Below are positions 7,355 to 13,036 of a stretch of DNA of 13,068 nt, one piece after another. Origin of the DNA: EX4484-2 sp964592095 (GTDB lineage Archaea; Altiarchaeota; Altiarchaeia; IMC4; QMZM01). Position 1 is the stretch's first letter. Each line of letters begins with the position of its first letter. A program made the position numbers and the translations under genes. Location: assembly GCA_964592095.1 (NCBI GenBank), contig CAZQER010000032.1, forward strand, positions 1-13,068, given 5' to 3'. A model generated the notes under the pieces. It ran no database searches. It was not told where the DNA came from and saw only the letters and a program-made list of their open reading frames with translations.

Positions 7355-9304
7355 ATGACCAAGGAGCTTGATGCGTTACTTCATGAAAAGAGGATATTCA
7401 AACCAGATAAAAATTTTGTTGAAAATACAAACATAAAAAAATTTATGGATGCCCATGGCATAGGTAGTTATGATGAACTTTTGAAAAGAGCAAGAGATAC
7501 GAATTGGTTTTGGGGTGAACTTGCAAATGAAATAGAATGGTTTGAACCATTCCATACAGTTCTTGAGTCTAATCTCCCCTATTTCAAGTGGTTTTTGGGT
7601 GGTAAGTGCAATATAGCCCACAATGCCTTGGACAGACATATAAATACATGGCGAAAGAACAAGGTTGCATATATCTGGGAGGGGGAGCCGGGAGATGTTA
7701 GGAAACTTACATATTATGACCTCTATCTTGAAGTTAATAGATTTGCAAATGCGCTCAAGGATTTAGGTGTAAGGAAGGGAGATAGGGTAAGTATCTATTT
7801 ACCAATGATACCTGAACTACCAATAGCAATGCTTGCATGTGCAAAGATTGGTGCAATTCATTCTGTTGTATTCTCGGGGTTTAGTGCAAAGGCATTTAGA
7901 GAAAGGGCAAATGATGCGGAGGCAAAGGTTGCAATTACCGTTGATGGATTCCACAGAAATGGTAAAATCATAAACCTAAAGAAAAATGCAGATAAGGCAT
8001 TGAAGGATACACCATCTGTTAAACATCTAATTGTTGTAAAACGCTCCGGTATAGATGTAGATATGGATGAGGACAGGGACGAGTGGTGGCATGAATTTGT
8101 AGAAGGTAAGTCTACAATATGTAAGACAGAGGTTATGGACTCTGAGGATATATTGTTTATCCTCTATACGTCAGGAACCACGGGAAAGCCAAAGGGAGTG
8201 GTTCATGTTCATGGGGGTTATTCAGTAGGTATAACAAATACATTGAAATATGTATTTGATGTAAAGGATGAGGATGTATGGTGGTGTGCTGCAGATATTG
8301 GTTGGATTACTGGACATTCATATATCGTTTATGCACCATTAATCTTAGGATTGACATCTGTAATGTATGAGGGTTCACCGATATATCCAAAACCAGATAG
8401 GATATGGGAAATGATTGAAAAATACGGCGTTACAATACTCTACACGGCACCAACGGCAATCAGAATGTTCATGAAGTATGGTGTTCAATGGCCAAAAAAA
8501 CATAATCTTTCATCTCTGAGACTTCTTGGAACGGTAGGAGAACCAATAAATCCCGAGGCATGGATGTGGTATTATAAATATATAGGAAATGAAAGATGTC
8601 CCATAATGGATACCTGGTGGCAAACAGAAACGGGTATGTTCATGATTACACCACTTCCAATAACAGATTTAAAACCAGGGTCAGCAACAAAACCATTTCC
8701 ATCCATAGATGCAGATGTCCTTAATGAGGATGGTGAATCTATCGTAGGTAAAGGAGGCAATCTTGTGATAAAAACACCATGGCCTGCAATGTTGAGAACA
8801 CTATATAAGGAATCCCAGAGATATGAAAAACAATACTGGAGTAGATTCAAGAATGTTTATCTTACTGGTGATGTTGCAAGGAAGGATGAGGATGGATACT
8901 TCTGGATACAGGGAAGAGCAGATGATGTTTTAAATGTGGCAGGTCATAGAATAGGAACTGCGGAGATAGAATCGGCATTAGTAAGCCATAAAGCAGTTGC
9001 AGAGGCTGCAGTAATTGGAGTGCCCGACCCAATCAAGGGCGAGGCAATCACATCATTTGTAATTCTCAGAGAAGGATTTGAGCCAACAGCAGATCTAAAA
9101 CATGAACTCATACATCATGTAGGTGAGGAGATAGGACACATAGCAAAACCAGCAAGTATATTCTTTGTAAAAGACCTACCAAAAACAAGAAGTGGAAAGA
9201 TAATGAGAAGGGTAATAAAGGCAAAGGCTACAGGTCAGGATGTTGGTGATATATCAACGCTTGCAAATCCAGAAGCAGTTGATGAATTAGAAAGAGCAAT
9301 CTAA
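7355..9304 (+). CDS. acsA: Acetyl-CoA synthetase, AMP-forming (copy 2)
   Basis: A 649-residue paralogue of the enzyme at 3961-5877, with the same reaction expected. YTSGTTGKPKG lies at 271-281, DTWWQTETG is conserved, and PKTRSGK carries catalytic Lys615. The N-terminal 60 residues and the CoA-side C-terminal surface differ most from copy 1, and it has a short extra tail ending ELERAI. AGGGTGA at 7344-7350 is a good ribosome-binding site for the ATG at 7355. It is probably first in an operon with thiC (8-nt gap) and cooC (12-nt gap). Four long near-identical DNA tracts shared with copy 1, third codon positions included, lie in a more diverged background, which suggests gene conversion. Two adjacent Acs enzymes may differ in affinity or in preferred short-chain acid; the sequence does not settle this. 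Confidence 0.95.
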   Translation: MTKELDALLHEKRIFKPDKNFVENTNIKKFMDAHGIGSYDELLKRARDTNWFWGELANEIEWFEPFHTVLESNLPYFKWFLGGKCNIAHNALDRHINTWRKNKVAYIWEGEPGDVRKLTYYDLYLEVNRFANALKDLGVRKGDRVSIYLPMIPELPIAMLACAKIGAIHSVVFSGFSAKAFRERANDAEAKVAITVDGFHRNGKIINLKKNADKALKDTPSVKHLIVVKRSGIDVDMDEDRDEWWHEFVEGKSTICKTEVMDSEDILFILYTSGTTGKPKGVVHVHGGYSVGITNTLKYVFDVKDEDVWWCAADIGWITGHSYIVYAPLILGLTSVMYEGSPIYPKPDRIWEMIEKYGVTILYTAPTAIRMFMKYGVQWPKKHNLSSLRLLGTVGEPINPEAWMWYYKYIGNERCPIMDTWWQTETGMFMITPLPITDLKPGSATKPFPSIDADVLNEDGESIVGKGGNLVIKTPWPAMLRTLYKESQRYEKQYWSRFKNVYLTGDVARKDEDGYFWIQGRADDVLNVAGHRIGTAEIESALVSHKAVAEAAVIGVPDPIKGEAITSFVILREGFEPTADLKHELIHHVGEEIGHIAKPASIFFVKDLPKTRSGKIMRRVIKAKATGQDVGDISTLANPEAVDELERAI

Positions 9305-9312
9305 TTTATAAA

Positions 9313-10512
9313 ATGATTTCTGAAATTGCTAAGAGAGAAGGAATTAATAAGGATAAACTTGAGGCAAGGGTTAAAAGGGGTTCTGTTGTTATTGTAAAAA
9401 ATGCGAGAAGGCATATAGAGCCGATTGCTATTGGAGAAGGAACAAGAATAAAGGTAAATGCAAATATAGGAACCTCACCAGATTTGGTGGATTTAGAGAA
9501 GGAATTAGAAAAGGCAAAAACTGCAATTATGTATAAAGCAGATACAATCATGGATTTGAGCATAGGTGGTAATCTGGATAAAATAAGAAGGGAGATTATC
9601 AAAAATACAAATATCCCCATGGGTACTGTTCCTATATATCAAGCATTTATCGAAAAGAAGATAGATATGACAAAGGAGGATATTCTGAGAGTAATAGAGA
9701 AAAATTGCAGGGATGGTGTTGATTTTATCACACTACATTGCGGAATTACTCTAAATATGGTTGATAAACTCAAGGAAAGGATGATTCCTGTAACCAGCAG
9801 AGGCGGAAGTTTTCTCATTGCATGGATGATAAAAAATAGACAAGAAAATCCATTATATAAATATTTTGATGAAATAATGGAAATAGTGAAGGAGTATGAT
9901 GTGGTTATAAGTTTGGGGGATGCTATGAGACCTGCATGTATCAACGATTCATCCGATGAATTACAATTTATGGAGTTATTCAATCTAGGAAGATTAACAA
10001 AAAGGGCAAGGAATGAGAATGTTCCAGTTATAATTGAGGGTCCAGGTCATGTGCCTTTAAATCAAATTGAAATGAATGTCAGAATTCAAAAGAGGATATG
10101 TGACAATTCCCCCTTTTATGTTTTGGGACCATTGGTAACCGATATCGCCATTGGTTACGACCACATCTCCGGTGCTATAGGTGGTGCATTAGCGGGAATG
10201 TATGGTGCTGATTTCCTCTGCTATGTAACTCCATCAGAGCATCTGGGTTTACCAACAATTGAGGATGTAAGGAATGGAGTAATTGCATCCAGAATTGCAG
10301 CTCACGCGGCAGATATTGTAAGATTAAATAGAATGGATATTGATAACGAGATTTCTATTGCAAGATATGAGTTGAACTGGAAGAAGATGTTTCAATTTGC
10401 ACTTGATAAAAAAATAAAAGAAACCCATAAAGAGTTGATAGATAGTAGGGAATGTAGTATGTGTGGTAAATACTGTGCATTGAAGATAGTAAAGGAATAT
10501 CTGAAAGGATAG
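9313..10512 (+). CDS. thiC: ThiC-family radical SAM enzyme (HMP-P synthase or 5-hydroxybenzimidazole synthase)
   Basis: A 399-residue member of the ThiC family, which rearranges 5-aminoimidazole ribotide by radical SAM chemistry to the thiamin pyrimidine HMP-P. The paralogue BzaF makes 5-hydroxybenzimidazole, the cobamide lower ligand, from the same substrate. Visible motifs are NANIGTSPD (49-57), SLGDAMRP (200-207), EGPGHVP (242-248), GYDHI (281-285), TPSEHLGLP (306-314) and a C-terminal cluster motif CSMCGKYC (381-388). That is CX2CX3C, one residue shorter than the CX2CX4C of well-studied bacterial ThiC. The N-terminus looks somewhat shorter than in typical archaeal ThiC. It lies 8 nt after acsA with no Shine-Dalgarno site, so translational coupling is likely. 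The cooC neighbour leaves a role in cobamide rather than thiamin open. No TPP riboswitch fits in the 8-nt gap. Confidence 0.85.
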   Translation: MISEIAKREGINKDKLEARVKRGSVVIVKNARRHIEPIAIGEGTRIKVNANIGTSPDLVDLEKELEKAKTAIMYKADTIMDLSIGGNLDKIRREIIKNTNIPMGTVPIYQAFIEKKIDMTKEDILRVIEKNCRDGVDFITLHCGITLNMVDKLKERMIPVTSRGGSFLIAWMIKNRQENPLYKYFDEIMEIVKEYDVVISLGDAMRPACINDSSDELQFMELFNLGRLTKRARNENVPVIIEGPGHVPLNQIEMNVRIQKRICDNSPFYVLGPLVTDIAIGYDHISGAIGGALAGMYGADFLCYVTPSEHLGLPTIEDVRNGVIASRIAAHAADIVRLNRMDIDNEISIARYELNWKKMFQFALDKKIKETHKELIDSRECSMCGKYCALKIVKEYLKG

Positions 10513-10524
10513 AGATTTTATAAA

Positions 10525-11295
10525 TTGATCAAAAAAATCTCAATCTGCGGTAAGGGAGGAAGTGGAAAGAGCGTATTTGTAACGCTTATAGCAAAGATAT
10601 TATCACAGAAATATGATGTATTAATCCTCGATACAGATGAATCAAATACTGGGCTTTATAAAATGCTTAATTTTGAAAATGCTCCAGAAACAATATCAGA
10701 TTCCCTTGGTGGTAGAAAAAATATTACAAAATATTGGAATGAAAACAGATTGCTTGATCTAATTTATGATGTTATACAAAGAAAAAAACTTATTACCAAG
10801 AACAAAATAGGTTTGCTTTCAATAGGGAAGATTCTAAAGGGTGGTGAGGGATGTGCATGTCCATTAAATGCTCTTGTAAGGGCATTTTTGCAGGTTTACA
10901 AAGTGGGCAGTAATGAAATTCTATTATTGGATACAGAAGCAGGGGTTGAACACATAGGCAGGGGTAATGAAAAATATGTAGATGCAATTATAATAATTGT
11001 CGATCCATCATTTGAGTCATTGAGTTTGGCAAAGAGAGTGAAGGATTTGTCAATTAGATTAGGCATGGCAGATGAGAGGATATATGTTGTAACAAACAAA
11101 ACAGATATCAATACAAATAAAATTCTAATAAATGGATTAAAGGAAAGAGGACTTGAATCAAATTTTATAGGTGCTGTACGCTTTGATAAAAAGATTCAAG
11201 AAGCAAGTTTGCTTGGATTACCAATTATTAATTATAATGGGGACGTACTATATGATATAAAGAAGATAACAGACACGATCGGATTAACAGATTGA
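10525..11295 (+). CDS. cooC: CooC-type nickel-insertion ATPase (CODH maturation)
   Basis: A 256-residue MinD/ParA-type P-loop ATPase. The deviant Walker A is GKGGSGKS (9-16), DTDES follows at 36-40, and the Walker B region is LLDTEAGVEHIGRG (133-146), a CooC hallmark. GCACPLNAL at 109-117 holds the Cys110-x-Cys112 pair that in CooC binds nickel at the dimer interface. CooC uses ATP to load nickel into the C-cluster of CO dehydrogenase, including CODH/acetyl-CoA synthase in archaea. No CODH gene is in the window. The start is TTG at 10525, because no ATG or GTG precedes the P-loop at a sensible distance. It lies 12 nt after thiC without a clear Shine-Dalgarno site. It converges on nikR with a 20-nt gap, which strengthens a nickel role. 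A related nickel or Mrp-like ATPase is the less likely alternative. Confidence 0.88.
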   Translation: MIKKISICGKGGSGKSVFVTLIAKILSQKYDVLILDTDESNTGLYKMLNFENAPETISDSLGGRKNITKYWNENRLLDLIYDVIQRKKLITKNKIGLLSIGKILKGGEGCACPLNALVRAFLQVYKVGSNEILLLDTEAGVEHIGRGNEKYVDAIIIIVDPSFESLSLAKRVKDLSIRLGMADERIYVVTNKTDINTNKILINGLKERGLESNFIGAVRFDKKIQEASLLGLPIINYNGDVLYDIKKITDTIGLTD

Positions 11296-11315
11296 TAAAA
11301 GATTAGCGAAAGATT

Positions 11316-11735
11316 TTAATATCCTTTTAGAGTAGCAAGTAACAAATCAGAATGCTTCACTCCACGGATTGATGTTAATCTATCCTTAATATTCTTTATT
11401 TTCATAGCACTTCCCCTCACAATTATTAATTCCATACAGTTGTGTTCATTCAAATGCAGATGAGTAGTTGATTGTATAATCCTATAATATCTGTGTTGCA
11501 AATCAATCAGAACATCATTTACACCCCTCACATCGTGGTCATATATTATAGAAATTACACCAATCCTCTCACCCTTTTCATCTTTCAGTTCATTCTTTAA
11601 TATGTAATCTCTAATAGCATCCCTTATCGCCTCTGATCTGTTTGCATATCCCATATCCCTTATTATAAGATCAAATCTATCCAGCAATCTTGGAGGCAAA
11701 GATACTCCTATTCTGGTAACATTTTCTTTTTCCAT
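11316..11735 (-). CDS. nikR: Nickel-responsive transcriptional regulator NikR
   Basis: A 139-residue NikR, the usual family length. An N-terminal ribbon-helix-helix DNA-binding domain (RIGVSLPPRLLDRFD and NRSEAIRDAIRDY, residues 8-44) is followed by an ACT-like nickel-binding domain. The square-planar nickel ligands are all present with the spacing of the E. coli protein: H81 (H76), H92 (H87), H94 (H89) and C100 (C95), in THLHLNEHNCMELI. The tetramer binds operators when nickel is sufficient and usually represses nickel uptake genes. It faces the two membrane-protein genes across 65 nt and converges on cooC, so it may control itself and the membrane pair. There is no Shine-Dalgarno site before the ATG; AATTTATAAA around 11770-11778 (minus strand) can serve as TATA box. 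Confidence 0.95.
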   Translation of the reverse strand: MEKENVTRIGVSLPPRLLDRFDLIIRDMGYANRSEAIRDAIRDYILKNELKDEKGERIGVISIIYDHDVRGVNDVLIDLQHRYYRIIQSTTHLHLNEHNCMELIIVRGSAMKIKNIKDRLTSIRGVKHSDLLLATLKGY

Positions 11736-11738
11736 TTT

Positions 11739-11777
11739 GTATTACACTATTACTTATTAGCAACAATTTTTATAAAT
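11739..11777. promoter_or_regulatory. Shared nikR / membrane-pair promoter with candidate NikR box
   Basis: TTTATAAAT at 11769-11777 is near-palindromic and can act as TATA box both ways. On the plus strand it is centred about 28 nt before the ATG at 11801, fitting a leaderless start. Next to it, GTATTAC (11739-11745), 14 nt, then GCAACAA (11760-11766) resembles the GTGTTAC-N14-GTAACAC type of NikR operator that I recall for some archaea and bacteria (6/7 and 5/7 matches). The consensus is from memory, so the operator call is tentative. Confidence 0.35.
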
Positions 11778-11838
11778 TTTGGAATTCATCTGATTTTTAA
11801 ATGATTGATCATAAATTAGTAACACAAATTTTAAATTT
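11771..11838 (+). repeat. Repeat copy A: promoter and first codons of the membrane-protein gene
   Basis: 11793-11838 matches 12562-12610 with one substitution and one 3-nt gap, so the reading frame is kept. Weaker similarity with short gaps continues upstream to about 11771 and covers the TATA region. The copy encodes MIDHKLVTQILN, against MINHYKLVTQILN in copy B. Copy A drives the intact membrane gene; copy B leads into an ABC ATPase fragment. Confidence 0.8.
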
Positions 11839-12157
11839 TTATTACCTGATGGATAAAATGTGGCTAATAATATTAACTATGGCGGCGGTAATTACAACCG
11901 CAATATGGTACGCTAAGGATACAGAGAGGAAATACAAATTGGGCTTCCTAAGTTTGGTCTTTTGGGGTACATCAATAATGGTCTTTGTCGACCATGTAGT
12001 AGGCTATCTAATGGAAGGAGCTGAAGGAGAATTCTTTGAAACAAGTCTGGATGCCTTTCTTCTTAGTATAGTTTTAGTTATTATCGCCCTTATAATATGG
12101 GAAATTGTTCTACTCTATAAAGATCCAGCAGGAAGATTAAAAAAATTTAGGGGGTGA
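11801..12157 (+). CDS. Small membrane protein, first of a pair, unknown function
   Basis: A 118-residue protein with three predicted membrane helices at about 19-38, 48-66 and 84-105, and a short basic tail. Acidic and histidine residues lie in or beside the membrane: D64-H65 at the end of helix 2, E72, E75, E77 and E80 in the loop, and D84 and E101. I recognise the gene only as the partner of the one at 12163; similar pairs occur in archaea and some bacteria without a known function. Translation is coupled: its stop overlaps the ribosome-binding site of the next gene. The ATG at 11801 fits a leaderless message, but the first 13 codons belong to a repeat also found before the ABC ATPase fragment. 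ATG 11849 or 11858, just before helix 1, are alternative starts. Divergence from nikR hints at nickel, which is inference only. Confidence 0.75.
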   Translation: MIDHKLVTQILNFYYLMDKMWLIILTMAAVITTAIWYAKDTERKYKLGFLSLVFWGTSIMVFVDHVVGYLMEGAEGEFFETSLDAFLLSIVLVIIALIIWEIVLLYKDPAGRLKKFRG

Positions 12158-12162
12158 TATAG

Positions 12163-12510
12163 ATGGCATGTTTTCTTGTACCTATGAGTGAGGCAATTAT
12201 AACTACAATTATACAGAAGACTATCGGTAGAGAGAGAGCGGAAAATTTAAAATTAAACTGGCTTAATATAATGCTCTGGGGTGGTGTTATATTACTAGCT
12301 ATAGAACATATATGGCATGGAGAAGTTGTTCCTTGGCCACCATTTCTGACAGCGATGCAAAACCCTGCAGATTTTGCAGCAATGATTCACGAAATGGCGA
12401 TTGTTGGCAGTGCCATGGCCATAACAATAACCGCCACCTGGATAGTATTAGTCAAAGTTGCTTCAATAATCCAGGCAAGATATATAACACCAGTTACTGC
12501 AAAAGTTTAA
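12163..12510 (+). CDS. Small membrane protein with EHIWHGE motif, second of a pair
   Basis: A 115-residue protein with three predicted membrane helices at about 3-19, 33-49 and 77-98. Its marked feature is a set of potential metal ligands: E48-H49, H52 and E54 in IEHIWHGEVVPWPP, then H76-E77 at the start of helix 3, and C3 near the N-terminus. Such intramembrane His/Glu groups suggest binding of a metal or haem, or ion movement. The family, with a MxCFLVP start and a HGEVVPWPPFLTAM-like stretch, seems familiar to me as a conserved protein of unknown function. GGGGTGAT at 12151-12158 overlaps the upstream stop and gives a strong ribosome-binding site. The pair probably forms one complex. Proximity to nikR makes a nickel or other metal role testable but unproven. 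A T-rich tract ends the unit. Confidence 0.8.
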   Translation: MACFLVPMSEAIITTIIQKTIGRERAENLKLNWLNIMLWGGVILLAIEHIWHGEVVPWPPFLTAMQNPADFAAMIHEMAIVGSAMAITITATWIVLVKVASIIQARYITPVTAKV

Positions 12511-12511
12511 A

Positions 12512-12536
12512 TTTCTTCTTCTTTTTAATTTTTTCA
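12512..12536 (+). terminator. T-rich terminator after membrane pair
   Basis: After the TAA at 12508-12510 the plus strand has a pyrimidine-rich run with T clusters of 5-6, and no strong hairpin. This fits archaeal U-tract termination. Confidence 0.4.
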
Positions 12537-12545
12537 ACATATAGC

Positions 12546-12610
12546 GTAATTTTTAGAATCTATTTTTAAATGATTAATCATTATAAATTAGTAACACAAA
12601 TTTTAAATTT
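12546..12610 (+). repeat. Repeat copy B: duplicated promoter/start in front of ABC ATPase fragment
   Basis: This is the partner of the repeat at 11771-11838, about 770 nt away in the same orientation. The strong match is 12562-12610. It contains the perfect palindrome AATGATTAATCATT (12569-12582), which copy A keeps only in part (TGATTGATCA). Upstream similarity includes a degenerate TATA-like stretch. Confidence 0.8.
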
Positions 12611-12746
12611 AATGAAAAGATTGCAGAGAGAGTTTAAATTAACCTATCTTTTCATCTCCCACGATTTAGATGTTGTGAGATGGATGAGCGATGAAATTGT
12701 TGAGATCGATAATGGCAGGATTGTTAAAAAGATTAAAGTAAGTTAG
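12570..12746 (+). pseudogene. C-terminal fragment of an oligopeptide/nickel-type ABC transporter ATPase
   Basis: A 58-codon ORF from ATG 12570 to TAG 12744-12746. After MINHYKLVT it reads QILNLMKRLQREFKLTYLFI, then SHDLDVVRWMSDEIVEIDNG. This matches the region after Walker B in Opp/Dpp/Nik-type ATPases: the helix after the D-loop, the H-loop (His31 in SHDL) and the following strand with DNGRIV. Walker A, the signature motif and Walker B are absent, so it cannot work as an ATPase. TAA at 12567-12569 closes the frame upstream. The usual OppF/NikE C-terminal oligopeptide domain is missing too. It is a remnant; nickel as the lost substrate is suggested only by nikR nearby. The start region is the repeat shared with the membrane gene at 11801, so the fragment may have gained a promoter and start codon by recombination. 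Confidence 0.75.
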
Positions 12747-12827
12747 CGAGTTTTTTGATGTCTCTATTTGCAACATAAGTACAGCTGAGTTGTTCTTTTT
12801 TACCATCTCTTCAAATAACATTGCCAT
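12666..12827 (-). pseudogene. Remnant ORF next to RHH-like gene, antisense to ABC fragment
   Basis: A 53-codon ORF starts at ATG 12827, one base after the stop of the broken gene at 12829-12978, as in a two-gene operon. The first 25 or so residues (MAMLFEEMVKKNNSAVLMLQ and on) look coding-like, with an amphipathic helix. From about 12746 downward the ORF is simply the antisense of the ABC ATPase fragment, so the gene seems to have been cut there. It might be the start of a toxin or other partner of the RHH protein. I do not recognise the family, and it may not be a gene. Confidence 0.3.
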
Positions 12828-12828
12828 A

Positions 12829-12978
12829 TTAACTAACCTCTTTTTGATTTTTCTTTAACTCATTTTCCATAAAGATTTCAAATCTCTTTGATAATATCAA
12901 GCCATTCTTCTCGCAGTATTACTTATATTTCTCATAAATTTCAGAATCAACAAATAATGTAACTCTTTTCTTCCCCAT
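12829..12978 (-). pseudogene. Ribbon-helix-helix-like small protein interrupted by in-frame TAA
   Basis: Read from ATG 12978, the frame gives MGKKRVTLFVDSEIYEKYK, then TAA (12919-12921), then YCEKNGLILSKRFEIFMENE and a Lys-rich end closed by TAA at 12829-12831. Bridging the stop gives a 49-residue protein of RHH type: a short basic strand (KRVTLFVD), helix 1 (SEIYEKYKxYCEKNG) and helix 2 (LSKRFEIFMENELKK). The stop sits where the pattern expects Lys, so AAA to TAA is the simplest change. TAA is not a recoded codon in archaea, unlike TAG or TGA, so loss of function is likely. GGTG at 12984-12987 (minus strand) favours ATG 12978 over 12993. Three helically phased TATTTA motifs lie upstream. Such proteins are often antitoxins or plasmid copy regulators; the exact family is unknown. 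Confidence 0.6.
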
Positions 12979-13000
12979 CTTAACACCATTCATAATTTAT

Positions 13001-13036
13001 TATTTACGTTTATTTAAAGTTATTTACCGTAATTTA
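13001..13036. promoter_or_regulatory. Phased TATTTA decamer repeats upstream of RHH-like pseudogene
   Basis: TATTTA begins at 13001, 13011 and 13021, and a degenerate AATTTA at 13031. The spacing is exactly 10 nt, so all copies face one side of the helix. RHH regulators commonly bind arrays of short sites one turn apart, and this array lies just before the RHH-like ORF, overlapping its likely TATA box (TTTAAATAA, minus strand, 13010-13018). An autoregulatory operator is inferred. Confidence 0.45.

Noticed and set aside
9305..9312. TPP riboswitch or leader before thiC
   Set aside because: Only 8 nt separate the acsA stop from the thiC ATG, so no riboswitch can fit. The leader of the whole acsA-thiC-cooC unit (7246-7354) shows no thi-box-like conserved segment.
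12312..12569. 85-codon ORF on the plus strand overlapping the second membrane gene
   Set aside because: It lies in another frame of the strongly supported gene at 12163-12510, and its product has the unlikely composition of an off-frame read (Ser/Cys/Asn-rich start, Phe-rich end).
11819..12597. GTAACAC in repeats A (11819-11825) and B (12591-12597) as NikR half-sites
   Set aside because: No matching GTGTTAC half lies 13-16 nt upstream of either copy. The bases also code for Val-Thr-Gln in the conserved reading frame, so coding explains them.
11771..12610. Insertion sequence bounded by the 46-49 nt direct repeats
   Set aside because: No transposase or terminal inverted repeats lie between the copies. 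The repeats are far longer than usual target duplications, and one copy carries coding and promoter function.
12919..12921. Recoded stop (pyrrolysine or selenocysteine) in the RHH-like ORF
   Set aside because: The codon is TAA. Archaeal recoding uses TAG for pyrrolysine and TGA for selenocysteine, so readthrough is not expected.
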